Part shown: one piece after another, positions 27,080-35,582 of the stretch
Position numbering within the stretch: position 1 is the first letter of the stretch
How the letters are laid out: every line of letters starts with the position of its first letter
Assembly: GCA_028875655.1 (NCBI GenBank)
Contig: JAPPCX010000054.1
Coordinates: 62,001 to 126,000, forward strand
Origin: Chloroflexota bacterium
GTDB taxonomy: Bacteria; Chloroflexota; Dehalococcoidia; Lucifugimonadales; UBA3495
Direction of reading: 5' to 3'
Length of the DNA: 64,000 nt
Translations under genes and position numbers: made by a program
The notes under the pieces: model-generated
The model's input: the letters and a program-made list of their open reading frames with translations, nothing else
What the model was told of the DNA's origin: nothing
Databases searched by the model: none

Positions 27080-27283
27080 GAGAAACTGACTTTTCTGGCG
27101 GTGGTTTTACGTTGCGTGGGATAGCCCACGATGATCTTATGGATCTCGTGCCAAGAGGTCGATGCCGAGATAGCCGGCGGCTAGTGAGATTAGCCGGTTG
27201 CGGATGTGCACCTTGTCTGCTCCCGAATCTGAGTAGCGAAATCGGCTCTCTCCGTGGTTTAGTCTGGGAATGGAGCAACTACC

Positions 27284-27652
27284 ATGCAAGGTTTCGATCC
27301 CGGAAACGACATTACAATCCTTCTCTACGCCGTCATCGTCGGCAATCTGTTGGCTCCTATTTTTCTGCCACTCATCACTGGCGCGATTTGCGGCGGCTTC
27401 ATGGCAAATATCAACCCCGACCATGGCCTGAGTCAGGGTTTCAAGGCGATGCTGGTGAGTTTGGGCGTGGCCGCGCTCTGGACCGTTTTGTTGTTGGTGG
27501 CGACCGATTCCTTGGCCCGTCTCAATTTCAACATCTTTTTAGGCGGGTTGGCGGCGGCCAACCTATGTGGCGTAGTAGCGGCTTTTTTCATTTGCCGCAA
27601 CCTGAACGACTATCGGAAATTTGAACACATCACCAATCGGCGACGGAGATAG
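27284..27652 (+). CDS. Small integral membrane protein, hypothetical
   Basis: A 122-residue protein with three or four hydrophobic segments, including NLLAPIFLPLITGAICGGFM and LVSLGVAALWTVLLLVATDS. A Gly-rich turn (GGFMANINPDHG) is typical of small multi-pass proteins, and it ends in a basic tail (ITNRRRR). I do not recognise the family. The 204-base gap before it (27080-27283) shows nothing coding. Confidence 0.6.
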   Translation: MQGFDPGNDITILLYAVIVGNLLAPIFLPLITGAICGGFMANINPDHGLSQGFKAMLVSLGVAALWTVLLLVATDSLARLNFNIFLGGLAAANLCGVVAAFFICRNLNDYRKFEHITNRRRR

Positions 27653-28334
27653 CACGCTTTTAGTCGCCGATGTTGAAATGCTTGCGCGACACCCACGCCG
27701 ACACCTGGCGGCGCGAGCGAGACAGCCCGGCGAACGGATACCGGACGCTCACGCCTACCCACTTTCGCCCGAACTGCCATCCCGACACCGCGCTTGATAA
27801 CGTCGCGCCGCACTTGATGCGGGGAGTGGCAATCCCGTCTCGGCAATTCACAATCCTGTGACGCTTCACCGCTTGCCCCTACCCGCCACCCATCCGTACT
27901 ATTTAACTATCGAACCACCCAACTCCATCCCGCCACCCAACCCAAATGACCGGCCCACCAATCTTGAAAATCCTATAATCACGTGAATCCTGATTCAGAC
28001 AATCACGTACCATCCCAAACCCTCCCTCAAAATCCGCCCATCCGCCCGCCAAAACCCCTGCAATCACCCCCAAAATCTCACCAATCCCCGACCATTCACC
28101 CCTACAACCCGCCCTCGGCCCCGCACGAACGATAGGAAATGCGCGGAAATAACCGGAAAACCCAAAAATCCTGTCCATCCTGTATATCGATGTAAAACTC
28201 CCCCGTATGAAGAAACCGGAAGGATTGCTTACGACTTCGACCACTGGATTCCCGCGCAAGCCCGGACGCCGTCCGGTCGTGTGCTAGAATGCCCCCAATT
28301 TCCGGATGCGCCATCCATTTACCGGGATCTAGAT
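27653..28334. other. Intergenic stretch without a supported gene
   Basis: About 680 bases. The first part (27660-27870) has an open frame on both strands but no ribosome binding site and an unnatural composition. The middle (27900-28140) is C/A-rich on the plus strand. Around 28160-28195 there is AATCCTGTCCATCCTGTATATCGATG, one of the ATCCTGTTCATCC-type dispersed repeats also seen near 16780, 16845 and 18880. A half copy of CTGGATTCCCGCGCAAGCCC lies at 28242-28262. TAGAAT at 28284-28289 could be a -10 element for the EVE gene. Confidence 0.5.
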
Positions 28335-29093
28335 ATGCCGCATAACTTCTGGATGATTAACTGCAACAATCACAACTTCGACATCACTCGGGACCTGGGC
28401 TTTTCGCAACAGGGCTTGAAAGCCGAGTACCGACGCAAAGTGCAGCGGGTTGAACCCGGCGACCGCATCATTTACTACGTCAGCGGCCAGCGCGTGTTCA
28501 CCGCCACCGCCACCGTAACCAAGGGGTACGAGGAAGTCAGGTCCACTCCCTGGATCAAAGAGGGCAAAACGTCCTGGCCCTACCGCATCCACATCAAACC
28601 GGACGTGGTGCTGAACCAGGAGCAGTATATCGACGCCGGGTTGATCGCATACCGCCTGGAATATCTGCGGAAGTGGCCGCCCGAAGACTGGCACATGGCG
28701 TTCCAGGGCAACCTGCACCTGCTTTCCAAGGGTGACTTCTTCCTGCTGGAAACCGAGATGCTCAAGTTGCGGGACGGGCGCGAGGCGGCCCTGCGTCGCG
28801 TCGATGAGGAGTTGGCGGCGGAAGCGGAACGAACCAACGCCCAACGCGAACGCCGGCGCCGCAACGCGGAACGCGACCCTGCGCGCGCGGCACACCCAAG
28901 GAATGGAGCCACGGCCGAGACGACGGACCGGAGAGTTGAAGAACCCCCGGCGGCCGGCGAAACGGCAACCGCTGCCCCAACCGATCAGCCGGCTACGGGG
29001 CGAGGTCGGGCAAGCGCGCGCGGCCGGCGAAGTCAGGGCAGAGGCCGCAACCGTCAGCCCGCGCCCAACAACACCAAGTTCGACAACGGCTAG
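28335..29093 (+). CDS. EVE domain protein with Arg/Gly-rich tail
   Basis: EVE domains are PUA-like folds related to YTH and are thought to read modified bases. The first ~145 residues hold the domain: HNFWMINCNNHNFDITRDLGFSQQ, then KVQRVEPGDRIIYYVSGQRVF, then WPYRIHIKP, and LHLLSKGDFFLLETEM at the end. From about residue 160 a charged helix is followed by a low-complexity tail rich in Arg, Ala, Thr and Gly (GRGRASARGRR, GRGRNRQPAPNN). I start at the ATG at 28335; the frame is open from 28281. It ends tail-to-tail with queG, sharing a CTAG. Confidence 0.8.
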   Translation: MPHNFWMINCNNHNFDITRDLGFSQQGLKAEYRRKVQRVEPGDRIIYYVSGQRVFTATATVTKGYEEVRSTPWIKEGKTSWPYRIHIKPDVVLNQEQYIDAGLIAYRLEYLRKWPPEDWHMAFQGNLHLLSKGDFFLLETEMLKLRDGREAALRRVDEELAAEAERTNAQRERRRRNAERDPARAAHPRNGATAETTDRRVEEPPAAGETATAAPTDQPATGRGRASARGRRSQGRGRNRQPAPNNTKFDNG

Positions 29094-30256
29094 GTTGCAC
29101 CGGCCTCGGTCAGCGCCAGACGGATTTCGGTTCGGACTTCCTCATCAGGTTCGACGCTTTCCGCGGTTCGAAGGGCCGCGATAGCCTCGTTTCCGCCAAT
29201 GCGCCCCAGCGCCCAGGCTGCGTGCTGCCGCACCAACGGATCACCCGACGCCAGGGCACGTTCAAGCGCAGGCGCTGCATCCGCATCACCGAGATTGCCC
29301 AACGCCACGCAGGCGTTGCGCTGCATCCCGATCCGCTTGGCGCGCATCAGGGGCGTGCCGGCAAAGCGCTCGCGAAACTGCTCCTCGTCCATGTCCAGCA
29401 ATTCAACCAGATCCAGAGTCGTCAGGTCACGCCGGCCAAAGTTGGAGTCCGACGTCGCTTTGGCCTTGCGGTTGACCGGGCACACCTCCTGGCAGATGTC
29501 GCAGCCGAACACCCAGGTTCCCATGGCCGGACGAAACTCTCGGGGTATGGCGCCCTTGTGCTCAATGGTCAGGTAGCTGATGCACCGGCGGTTGTCCACC
29601 ACGTAGGGCGCAACGATGGCGTCGGTGGGGCAGGCGGGAATGCAGCGGGCGCATTGGCCGCAGGTCTTGGCCAGGGGCGCATCCGGTTCCAGCTTCAGGT
29701 TGGTGACAATCTGGCCCAGCAGCAGCCACGAGCCGTAGGTCGGGTTCAGGATGTTCCCGTTCTTTCCGAACCAGCCCAGTCCGGCGCGGGCGGCAGCAGC
29801 GCGGTCCAGCATCGGGCCGTCGTCCACGTACCAGCGGGCCGCCAGCTCTGCATCGGCCTGTTGCAGCGCGGGATGCTCGGAGAGGGCAATGACCAACCGG
29901 CGCATCCGCCGCTTCATCACGCGGTGATAATCGCGCGCCTGGGCATAGCGGGCGACCAGTCCCGAGCCATGCTCCGGCGCTGGCGTTGAGCCGGGGTAGT
30001 AATTCAGCCCCAGGGATATGATGGAACGGGCGCCGGGCAGCAGTTCGTCGGGACTCGATCCCCGCGCAACACGCGCTTTGGTGAACCACGGCAAGCCGTC
30101 CATCAGCCCGTCGTCAATGCGGCGCATGGCGGTTTCACGATCAGCGCCGAAATCGGCGGCATCGGTCACCGCCACCAAATCGAAACCGACCTCGCGCGCC
30201 AGCCCGTCGATCAATAGTCGCAGGTCGGCAGGTTTCCCGTTACCCTGACGTGTCAT
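29090..30256 (-). CDS. queG: Epoxyqueuosine reductase QueG with C-terminal HEAT-like repeats
   Basis: It reduces epoxyqueuosine to queuosine in tRNA, using cobalamin and two [4Fe-4S] clusters. The clusters are bound by CGQCARCIPACP and CDICQEVCP. The core has WYVDDGPMLDRAAAARAGLGWFGKN and GSWLLLGQIVTNLKL. The C-terminal ~90 residues form HEAT-like repeats (ACVALGNLGDADAAPALERAL, RQHAAWALGRIGG), as in longer QueG forms. It follows dcd by two bases and is probably co-transcribed. Its stop shares a CTAG palindrome with the stop of the EVE gene. Confidence 0.94.
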   Translation of the reverse strand: MTRQGNGKPADLRLLIDGLAREVGFDLVAVTDAADFGADRETAMRRIDDGLMDGLPWFTKARVARGSSPDELLPGARSIISLGLNYYPGSTPAPEHGSGLVARYAQARDYHRVMKRRMRRLVIALSEHPALQQADAELAARWYVDDGPMLDRAAAARAGLGWFGKNGNILNPTYGSWLLLGQIVTNLKLEPDAPLAKTCGQCARCIPACPTDAIVAPYVVDNRRCISYLTIEHKGAIPREFRPAMGTWVFGCDICQEVCPVNRKAKATSDSNFGRRDLTTLDLVELLDMDEEQFRERFAGTPLMRAKRIGMQRNACVALGNLGDADAAPALERALASGDPLVRQHAAWALGRIGGNEAIAALRTAESVEPDEEVRTEIRLALTEAGAT

Positions 30257-30258
30257 GC

Positions 30259-30801
30259 TTACAAGTTCTCGCCCTGGTACCGTCCCGTGTATCCCTGTAC
30301 ATCATCGGCGTCCAATGGGAAGAATACCAACTGGGCCACTCTGGCGTCGCGCCGGATTCTGAACCCGGCGGGGTGATGGACGGTCAGCAGCGCCTGGGAG
30401 CGTCCGGAGTAGCCGGCGTCCCAGACGGCGGTGTGGATGGCAACGCCGGAGCGCAGCAGACTGGAACGGGGACGGGCCAGGGCCATGATGTGATTGGGCA
30501 AGTTGACGATTTCGTTGAATGTGAGTAGATAAGGGCCGGGCCGGAGATGCAGCCAACCATCCGAATCGAAGGACAACTCCGCGCTTTCGGGCAACGCCCG
30601 GTCGTCGTCGGAAATACCGATGCTGCCCGGCGCGGAGACGTCGCCAGAAGCGGAAACGGCCCGGACTGTCACGTCGAACCCGTTGGGCTGAAGTTGCGCG
30701 TCGATATCGCGGTATTCGTTCAGCAGCGGCGGGTCGCCGGCGATGAGACGGGCGATGGTCGTCCGGCTGAGCGCGCTGGTGAGTTGAGGTTGCGGGTTCA
30801 T
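30259..30801 (-). CDS. dcd: dCTP deaminase / dUTPase-like protein
   Basis: A trimeric dUTPase-fold enzyme of 180 residues that supplies dUMP for thymidylate synthesis or removes dUTP. It has ARPRSSLLRSGVAIHTAVWDAGYSGR, the nucleotide-binding strand pair of the Dcd/dUTPase superfamily, and DAQLQPNGFDVTVR near the start. The catalytic Glu of dCTP deaminases is not obvious in this motif: TAVWDAGYSG has Asp in the dUTPase-like place. The choice between deaminase and dUTPase is therefore open; archaeal-type dUTPases look similar. Confidence 0.8.
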   Translation of the reverse strand: MNPQPQLTSALSRTTIARLIAGDPPLLNEYRDIDAQLQPNGFDVTVRAVSASGDVSAPGSIGISDDDRALPESAELSFDSDGWLHLRPGPYLLTFNEIVNLPNHIMALARPRSSLLRSGVAIHTAVWDAGYSGRSQALLTVHHPAGFRIRRDARVAQLVFFPLDADDVQGYTGRYQGENL

Positions 30802-30827
30802 ACCAAGGCTAGGATGTAGATATATCG

Positions 30828-30864
30828 GTAGGGGCGATCCGCCGATGGCGGACGTCGCCCCTAC
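30828..30864. repeat. GTAGGGGCGA hairpin repeat before dcd
   Basis: Outer arms GTAGGGGCGA / TCGCCCCTAC enclose a second stem TCCGCC-gat-GGCGGA. It belongs to the same family as the hairpins at 47184, 56868 and 60399. It lies between the groL 3' end and the dcd start, both on the minus strand, and may terminate groL transcripts. Confidence 0.7.
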
Positions 30865-30893
30865 GTTGGGAATCCGAACGGATTACGGTGCGG

Positions 30894-32519
30894 CTAGTCG
30901 TGCATGAAGTCCTGAATGTCGGCCGGCAGCGGCTCGTACTTGGGAATTTCGGTTACGACGGCCTGGGTGGTCAAGAGCATTCCGGCGACGGAGCCCGCGT
31001 TCTGCAGCGCCGAGCGGGTAACCTTGGCCGGGTCAATGATGCCCCGAGCGACCACGTTGGTGTACTCCCCGCGGTCAGCGTCGAATCCATAGTCGCCTTC
31101 GGCGTTGCGGACGTTCTCCACGATCACATCGCCCTTGTAACCGGCGTTCTGCGCGATGGTGGTCAACGGAGCCTCCAGCGCGTTTCGCACCAGGCGTATG
31201 CCCACGGCCACGTCGCCGGAGGCACGCTCCAGGATGTCGTCCAACGCAGCCTGCGCGCGCAACAGGGTCACGCCACCGCCGGGGATGACGCCCTCTTCGA
31301 CGGCAGCCCGTGTGGAGGCCAGGGCATCCTCGGTGCGGCTCTTGCGCTCGTTCAGTTCCGGCTCGGTGGCCGCGCCGACCTTGATTACGGCAACGCCACC
31401 GGCCAGGTTGGCGAGGCGCTCCTGCAACTTTTCTCGGTCGTAGTCAGAGGTGGTCTCCTCAATCTGCACTCGAAGCTCGGCAACACGGCCGGTGATGGCG
31501 TCCTCGTGGCCTCGCCCCTCGACGATGGTAGTTTCGTCCTTGGTGGCCAGAACGCGGCGCGCGGAGCCCAGGTTCTCCAGGGAAACTTCGTCGAGGCGCA
31601 TACCCGCGTCGGTGGTGATAACCGCGCCGCCGGTAACGATGGCCAGGTCTTCCAGCAACGCCTTGCGTCGTTCTCCGAACCCCGGGGCCTTGACGGCCAG
31701 GCTGCTCACGGTGCCGCGCAGCTTGTTGACCACCAGGGTCGCCAGCGCTTCGCCTTCCACGTCCTCGGCGATTATGATCAATGGCCGCCGCCCGGCCTGG
31801 GCCACGGCTTCCAGGGTGGGCACCACGTCGGCCGCCGAAGAAAGCTTCTGGTCGGTGAGCAGGAACAGCGGCTCGTCCAGGGAAACTTCCATCCGGTCGG
31901 CGTCGGTGATGAAGTGCGGCGAAAGGTACCCGCGATCAAGGCGCATTCCCTCAACCACGTCCAGCTCGTCGGTGAGGCCGCGGCTCTCCTCAACGGTGAT
32001 GATGCCCTCGCGGCCCACCTTGTCCATAGCGTCGGCGATCAGCTCGGCGATGGCCTCTTCGTGCGCGGATAGCGCAGCCACGCGGGCGACCTGCTCGCGG
32101 CTCTCGACAGCCACGGCCTGAGCGCTGATCTCGCTGCTGACCGCGCCGACGGCCTGGTCGATGCCCGACTTCAAGGCCAGAGGGTTGGCGCCGGCGGCCA
32201 CGTTCATGAAACCGCCCTGGATGATGGAGCGGGCCAGCACCACGGACGTGGTCGTTCCGTCGCCCACGACGTCGTTGGTCTTGGCAGCGGCCTCTTTGAC
32301 AACCTGCGCGCCCATGTTTTCGTAGGGGTCCGGCAATTCGACCTCTTTGGCGATGGTGACGCCATCGCTACAGACCACGGGCAGGGTCCAGACGCGACCC
32401 AGGATCACGTTGCGCCCGCTGGGGCCCAGCGTAAGCGCGACCACGCGACCCAGTTGGTCAACGCCGCTCATCAGGCTCTGTCGGGCGTCTTCGTCAAAAA
32501 TCAGTTGCTTTTCAGGCAT
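30894..32519 (-). CDS. groL: Chaperonin GroEL
   Basis: This is a 541-residue subunit of the double-ring folding machine. It has the nucleotide pocket [12 protein letters not shown] and [16 protein letters not shown], and the C-terminal equatorial [21 protein letters not shown]. The C-terminus ends [12 protein letters not shown] without the GGM-repeat tail. No groES is adjacent, which points to a second or unlinked chaperonin locus. No CIRCE element is seen upstream. The ATG at 32519 has GGAGG six to seven bases before it. Confidence 0.96.
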   Translation of the reverse strand: MPEKQLIFDEDARQSLMSGVDQLGRVVALTLGPSGRNVILGRVWTLPVVCSDGVTIAKEVELPDPYENMGAQVVKEAAAKTNDVVGDGTTTSVVLARSIIQGGFMNVAAGANPLALKSGIDQAVGAVSSEISAQAVAVESREQVARVAALSAHEEAIAELIADAMDKVGREGIITVEESRGLTDELDVVEGMRLDRGYLSPHFITDADRMEVSLDEPLFLLTDQKLSSAADVVPTLEAVAQAGRRPLIIIAEDVEGEALATLVVNKLRGTVSSLAVKAPGFGERRKALLEDLAIVTGGAVITTDAGMRLDEVSLENLGSARRVLATKDETTIVEGRGHEDAITGRVAELRVQIEETTSDYDREKLQERLANLAGGVAVIKVGAATEPELNERKSRTEDALASTRAAVEEGVIPGGGVTLLRAQAALDDILERASGDVAVGIRLVRNALEAPLTTIAQNAGYKGDVIVENVRNAEGDYGFDADRGEYTNVVARGIIDPAKVTRSALQNAGSVAGMLLTTQAVVTEIPKYEPLPADIQDFMHD

Positions 32520-32623
32520 TGCGGGAATCCTCCGGACTCGGCGAATTGATGCGCGCGATTCGGCGATACGTTACGATATGTCCCGATTGGACGCAATCGG
32601 ATCGCGCAGAGTTTGGCGCTACA

Positions 32624-32652
32624 ATTGTCCGCAACAGGGCGGCTATTGTCAA
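32624..32652 (-). promoter_or_regulatory. groL: Candidate groL promoter
   Basis: The minus strand has TTGACA (32652-32647), 17 bases, GACAAT (32629-32624). The leader to the groL start would be about 100 nt. A perfect 9-bp inverted repeat lies directly upstream of the -35 box. Confidence 0.65.
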
Positions 32653-32655
32653 CCG

Positions 32656-32679
32656 AAGGATGACATTTCGGTCATCCTT
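32656..32679. promoter_or_regulatory. Perfect inverted repeat between groL and rpsT
   Basis: AAGGATGAC-atttcg-GTCATCCTT is a perfect 9-bp dyad. It lies just upstream of the groL -35 box on the minus strand and inside the spacer of a weak plus-strand promoter (ATGACA-N17-TACCAT, 32660-32688) that would serve rpsT. It could be an operator for either gene. It is unlike CIRCE (TTAGCACTC) and unlike the HspR site. Confidence 0.5.
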
Positions 32680-32723
32680 TGGTACCATACCAGGCCACAA
32701 ACCAGATCGCAGGAGCCGTTCCC

Positions 32724-32978
32724 TTGCCCGCACAGAAGGCCCACCGTCAATCCGTAAAGCGCTACGCGCGCAACCTGAGCGTGCGCCGCGCCACCCGCAC
32801 CGCCATCGGACGCGCCCGCCGCGCCATCGCCACCGGAGCACCCGAGTCTGCGGAAGAAGTACACAAGGCGATGCGTCAGTTGGACATTGCCGCTCGCAAA
32901 GGCGTGCTGCATAAGAACAACGCATCGCGCCGCAAGGCTCGCCTCGCCGCCGCTCTCAATCGCGCTCAAGGGGAGTAG
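32724..32978 (+). CDS. rpsT: 30S ribosomal protein S20
   Basis: S20 is an early 16S rRNA binder. Starting at the TTG at 32724, with AGGAG eight bases upstream, the product is 84 residues, the usual length. It has the family start PAQKAHRQSVKRYARNLSV, the long helices, and AARKGVLHKNNASRRKARLA. The frame is open to an upstream ATG at 32679, which would add 15 residues unlike S20. TTG starts are common for rpsT in several phyla. Confidence 0.92.
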   Translation: MPAQKAHRQSVKRYARNLSVRRATRTAIGRARRAIATGAPESAEEVHKAMRQLDIAARKGVLHKNNASRRKARLAAALNRAQGE

Positions 32979-33022
32979 TGGCATCGCGCAAACCGGATGC
33001 CCGCACCCGATACCCGTATTGG

Positions 33023-33048
33023 CCGGCGTTTGGCACACGCCGGTTTTT
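33023..33048 (+). terminator. Intrinsic terminator after rpsT
   Basis: CCGGCGT-ttggcac-ACGCCGG followed by TTTTT. It separates rpsT from the lexA promoter, whose -35 box begins three bases after the T-run. Confidence 0.85.
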
Positions 33049-33050
33049 CG

Positions 33051-33093
33051 TTGACACCCTGGTTCAAGTCGGGTATTATGTTCGCAACGAACA
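33051..33093 (+). promoter_or_regulatory. lexA: lexA promoter with candidate LexA operator
   Basis: TTGACA (33051-33056), 17 bases, TATTAT (33074-33079). The perfect dyad TGTTCG-CAA-CGAACA (33079-33093) begins at the last base of the -10 element and spans the start site, an ideal place for repression. It differs from the Bacillus-type CGAAC-N4-GTTCG site by having the half-sites in the opposite order. Autoregulation by LexA is the natural reading but is inference. Confidence 0.7.
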
Positions 33094-33141
33094 AAGTTTC
33101 CGCACAATGGAACGCCTGAACAAACCCGGAGGTATCCACTT

Positions 33142-33795
33142 ATGACGACGAAACGCGAACTGCGACCGCGGCAGCAACGCATCCTTGAATACATCGAACA
33201 GTTCCTGGAAGAAAACGGCATGCCGCCCACGGTGCGCGACATCCAGCGCGGCTGTGAAATCAGCAGCACCTCGGTTGTGGACTACAACCTCCGACTGCTG
33301 GAACGCTATGGCTATCTCAAGCGCCGCTCGGAGATCGCTCGCGGCATCGAGCTTCTTGATGAGACCGGTTTGCCGGTCAACACCGGTTCCACCCGCGTCC
33401 AGATCGTGGGCAGCATCGCGGCCGGCGAACCGATACCCGCTTTCTCGACCGAAGGCGCTGCCGCCGCTGCCGAATTCGACATCGTCGAGGTGCGGCCGGA
33501 GTTGAAGAAGAAGCACGGCACCCTGTTCGCTCTGTCCGTCAAGGGGACGTCGATGATCGACGCCCTGATCGACGACGGAGACGTGGTGGTGATCACGCCG
33601 ACCAACACGGCCCAGAACGGCGAGATGGTCGTGGCATGGCTCAAAGAGGAAGAGGAAGCCACGCTCAAAAAGTTCTACCGCGAGGGCAGCCGCGTCCGCC
33701 TGCAACCGGCCAACAGCACCATGGAACCCATATACGCCGACGCCGCCAACGTGGAAGTGCGAGGGCGTGTCGTGGAAGTGCTGCGCCAGTTCTAG
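33142..33795 (+). CDS. lexA: LexA repressor
   Basis: It represses SOS genes and cleaves itself when RecA filaments form. The N-terminal winged helix (LRPRQQRILEYIEQFLEENG, TVRDIQRGCEISSTSVVDYN) is followed by the Ala-Gly cleavage site in GSIAAGEPIP. The catalytic Ser is in VKGTSMIDALIDDGDVV and the catalytic Lys is most likely in the ATLKKFYREG strand. 217 residues is typical. It is transcribed alone between two terminators. Confidence 0.95.
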   Translation: MTTKRELRPRQQRILEYIEQFLEENGMPPTVRDIQRGCEISSTSVVDYNLRLLERYGYLKRRSEIARGIELLDETGLPVNTGSTRVQIVGSIAAGEPIPAFSTEGAAAAAEFDIVEVRPELKKKHGTLFALSVKGTSMIDALIDDGDVVVITPTNTAQNGEMVVAWLKEEEEATLKKFYREGSRVRLQPANSTMEPIYADAANVEVRGRVVEVLRQF

Positions 33796-33819
33796 GCGAC
33801 ATCCTTCCTGGAGTCAGCA

Positions 33820-33850
33820 GGGCGCATCGTTGATGGCGGTGCGCCCTTTA
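33820..33850 (+). terminator. Hairpin terminator after lexA
   Basis: GGGCGCA-(13 bases)-TGCGCCC followed by TTTA, 25 bases after the lexA stop. It lies between convergent lexA and the NrtS-like gene. Confidence 0.65.
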
Positions 33851-33866
33851 CCTTGGGTCCGGGCGC

Positions 33867-34175
33867 CTAGTTACGGCTGTTGGACAGCGCGCCGTAAGTC
33901 GCCACCACGAAGGGCACGCAGTAGGTCAACGGGATTTTCCACGCCAGCGCGCCCACCAGTTGGCCGGACAGAATGGCGTCGCCCTGGTTCAACGCGGTCA
34001 ACACGGTTCCCACGACTACGCTCGCCATGAGGGACCGCCGCAGCATGGGCCAGTGGCGCAGCGCGCACCTCAGGCACTTGGTGATTACGTCGGACCCGCT
34101 GGTCGGGCGGAACGTGTAACTCGAACCGTCAAGGGCCCGTGCGCATCCCCGGCAAGTTGCGTCGGTCGCATCCAT
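33867..34175 (-). CDS. Small NrtS-like membrane protein with a Cys-pair N-terminus
   Basis: This 102-residue protein starts at the ATG at 34175, directly behind truB. The N-terminal part has two CxxC pairs (CRGCARAL and CLRCALRH), a possible metal-binding knuckle. The C-terminal part has two membrane helices: RRSLMASVVVGTVLTALNQGD and WKIPLTYCVPFVVATYGALS. The membrane part resembles the small nitrate/nitrite transporter NrtS described in cyanobacteria, and the NQGD and TYxVPxxVATYGAL patterns are what I rely on. The function is uncertain. The open frame extends far upstream through truB in another frame; that part is not real. Confidence 0.55.
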   Translation of the reverse strand: MDATDATCRGCARALDGSSYTFRPTSGSDVITKCLRCALRHWPMLRRSLMASVVVGTVLTALNQGDAILSGQLVGALAWKIPLTYCVPFVVATYGALSNSRN

Positions 34176-34177
34176 CC

Positions 34178-35167
34178 TCAGACCCCTGCTGGCCGGGGAC
34201 GCGCGTTCGACGGCGATGGAGCGTAGGGAGACACGTCGGAACCCTGAAACACCCTCCTGGGTTGCCAGCGGTCGGTCTCGCCCTGGAACTGCAGCAGCGC
34301 CAGGAAAACGCCGTCGGGATCGTAAGCGCGCCGCATCCCCGGCGCTTCGGGGCCGGCCGCTGCGTCGCCTACGGGCAGGATGGCTTGCCCGTGTTTGATG
34401 GCCGTCGCCTGGTCGCTGGTCACGCGCAAGGCGGGATAATCTCGCAGCGCCCAGTCCACCGGCTGAAGGTGAACGCGCCAGTCTCCTTCCGCGGCGGAAT
34501 CTTCCAACCCTTCCAATGTAACTCCGTGCTCGGCCTTGAACCGGCCGCAGCTCAATCGACAAAGCTCGGTGACATACCCTCCGCAGCCCAGGGCCTGCCC
34601 AAGATCGTGGGCGATGGAGCGCAGATATGTGCCCTTGCCGCAGTCAACGGTCAGGCGCAGGTAAGGCAGGCTGATTTCGTCAATATGGATCTCGTACACC
34701 TGAACCGGACGCGGCGCCCGCTCCACTTCTTTCCCCGCCCGCGCCAGTTCGTACAGGCGGCGACCATCCACTTTAATCGCGCTGTACATGGGCGGCACTT
34801 GCTCGATCCGTCCGACGAAGTTGACCAACGCGGTCTCGATTTCGCGGCGCGTTAGTTCGACGGAGTATGCGCTTTCCGTGATGTCGCCCTCGGCGTCGTA
34901 AGTCGTGCTGGTGGCGCCCAGGCGCATGGTCATGCGGTACCGCTTGCGGCCGGATACCACATCCTCCATCAGGCGCGTGGCCTGGCCGAAGCAGATCGGC
35001 AACACGCCTTCGGCCAGCGGGTCTATGGTTCCGGCGTGTCCTACCTTCCTGCGTTGCCCCGTGGCGCGCTTCACCCGGCGCAGGGCTGCCATGGAGGTGA
35101 TTCCCGCCGGCTTGTACAGGTTCAAAAACCCGTGGACCGGTGGCTCAGCCTGTCGATTGGATGCCAC
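34178..35167 (-). CDS. truB: tRNA pseudouridine(55) synthase TruB
   Basis: It makes pseudouridine 55 in the T-loop of tRNAs. The catalytic Asp is in KVGHAGTIDPLAEGVLPICFG. It starts GFLNLYKPAGITSM, and YDAEGDIT, VPPMYSAIKVDGRRLYELAR and DCGKGTYLRSIAHDLG follow. At 329 residues it has a C-terminal PUA-like extension. It follows rbfA by three bases. Confidence 0.95.
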   Translation of the reverse strand: MASNRQAEPPVHGFLNLYKPAGITSMAALRRVKRATGQRRKVGHAGTIDPLAEGVLPICFGQATRLMEDVVSGRKRYRMTMRLGATSTTYDAEGDITESAYSVELTRREIETALVNFVGRIEQVPPMYSAIKVDGRRLYELARAGKEVERAPRPVQVYEIHIDEISLPYLRLTVDCGKGTYLRSIAHDLGQALGCGGYVTELCRLSCGRFKAEHGVTLEGLEDSAAEGDWRVHLQPVDWALRDYPALRVTSDQATAIKHGQAILPVGDAAAGPEAPGMRRAYDPDGVFLALLQFQGETDRWQPRRVFQGSDVSPYAPSPSNARPRPAGV

Positions 35168-35170
35168 GGC

Positions 35171-35572
35171 TCAACCCCGGCCGGACGAAGGAGCATGGCC
35201 ACCATCGCCGGACGCTTCCGATGCGGGCAGGTCGTCGATAATTCGCATCAGGCGGTCAGCCTCGATCATCGCGTCATCCAGCACGAAACGCAGGAAGGGT
35301 ATGTAGCGGAGCGATACCCGGTTGCGCAGTTCGCGCCGCAAGTAGGAGGCTGAGGACTGGATTCCGGCCAACGCTTCCTGGCGAACCGCCTCGCGCCCCA
35401 TGACGCTGACGTACACCCGGGCATTGCGCAGGTCCGGCGCGGTCCTGACCTGGGTAATGGTGATTATCCCGTTGAGACGCGGATCGTTGACCTGCGAGGC
35501 TACCAGGTTGGAAATCTCCTGGCGCAGCAGCCCGTTTACGCGTTCAACGCGGCGGCGGTCGGCCATGTTCAC
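35171..35572 (-). CDS. rbfA: Ribosome-binding factor A
   Basis: RbfA binds the immature 30S subunit during 16S processing. The 133-residue protein has RRVERVNGLLRQEISNLVAS, the KH-like core NGIITITQVRTAPDLRNARVYVSV, and FVLDDAMIEADRLMRII. It begins MNMADRRR; the second Met (35566) is an equally good start. Ten bases separate it from infB. Confidence 0.93.
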   Translation of the reverse strand: MNMADRRRVERVNGLLRQEISNLVASQVNDPRLNGIITITQVRTAPDLRNARVYVSVMGREAVRQEALAGIQSSASYLRRELRNRVSLRYIPFLRFVLDDAMIEADRLMRIIDDLPASEASGDGGHAPSSGRG

Positions 35573-35582
35573 CTCGGACGGT

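Noticed and set aside
27903-28259. 118-codon open frame on the minus strand in the large gap
   Set aside because: It covers dispersed-repeat sequence, has no ribosome binding site, and has an odd composition.
32520-32723. CIRCE element upstream of groL
   Set aside because: No TTAGCACTC-N9-GAGTGCTAA sequence or close variant; a different dyad is present and is listed instead.
34176-34562. Upstream extension of the NrtS-like protein
   Set aside because: It runs inside truB in another frame and is Arg-rich without any motif; the ATG at 34175 begins the conserved part.
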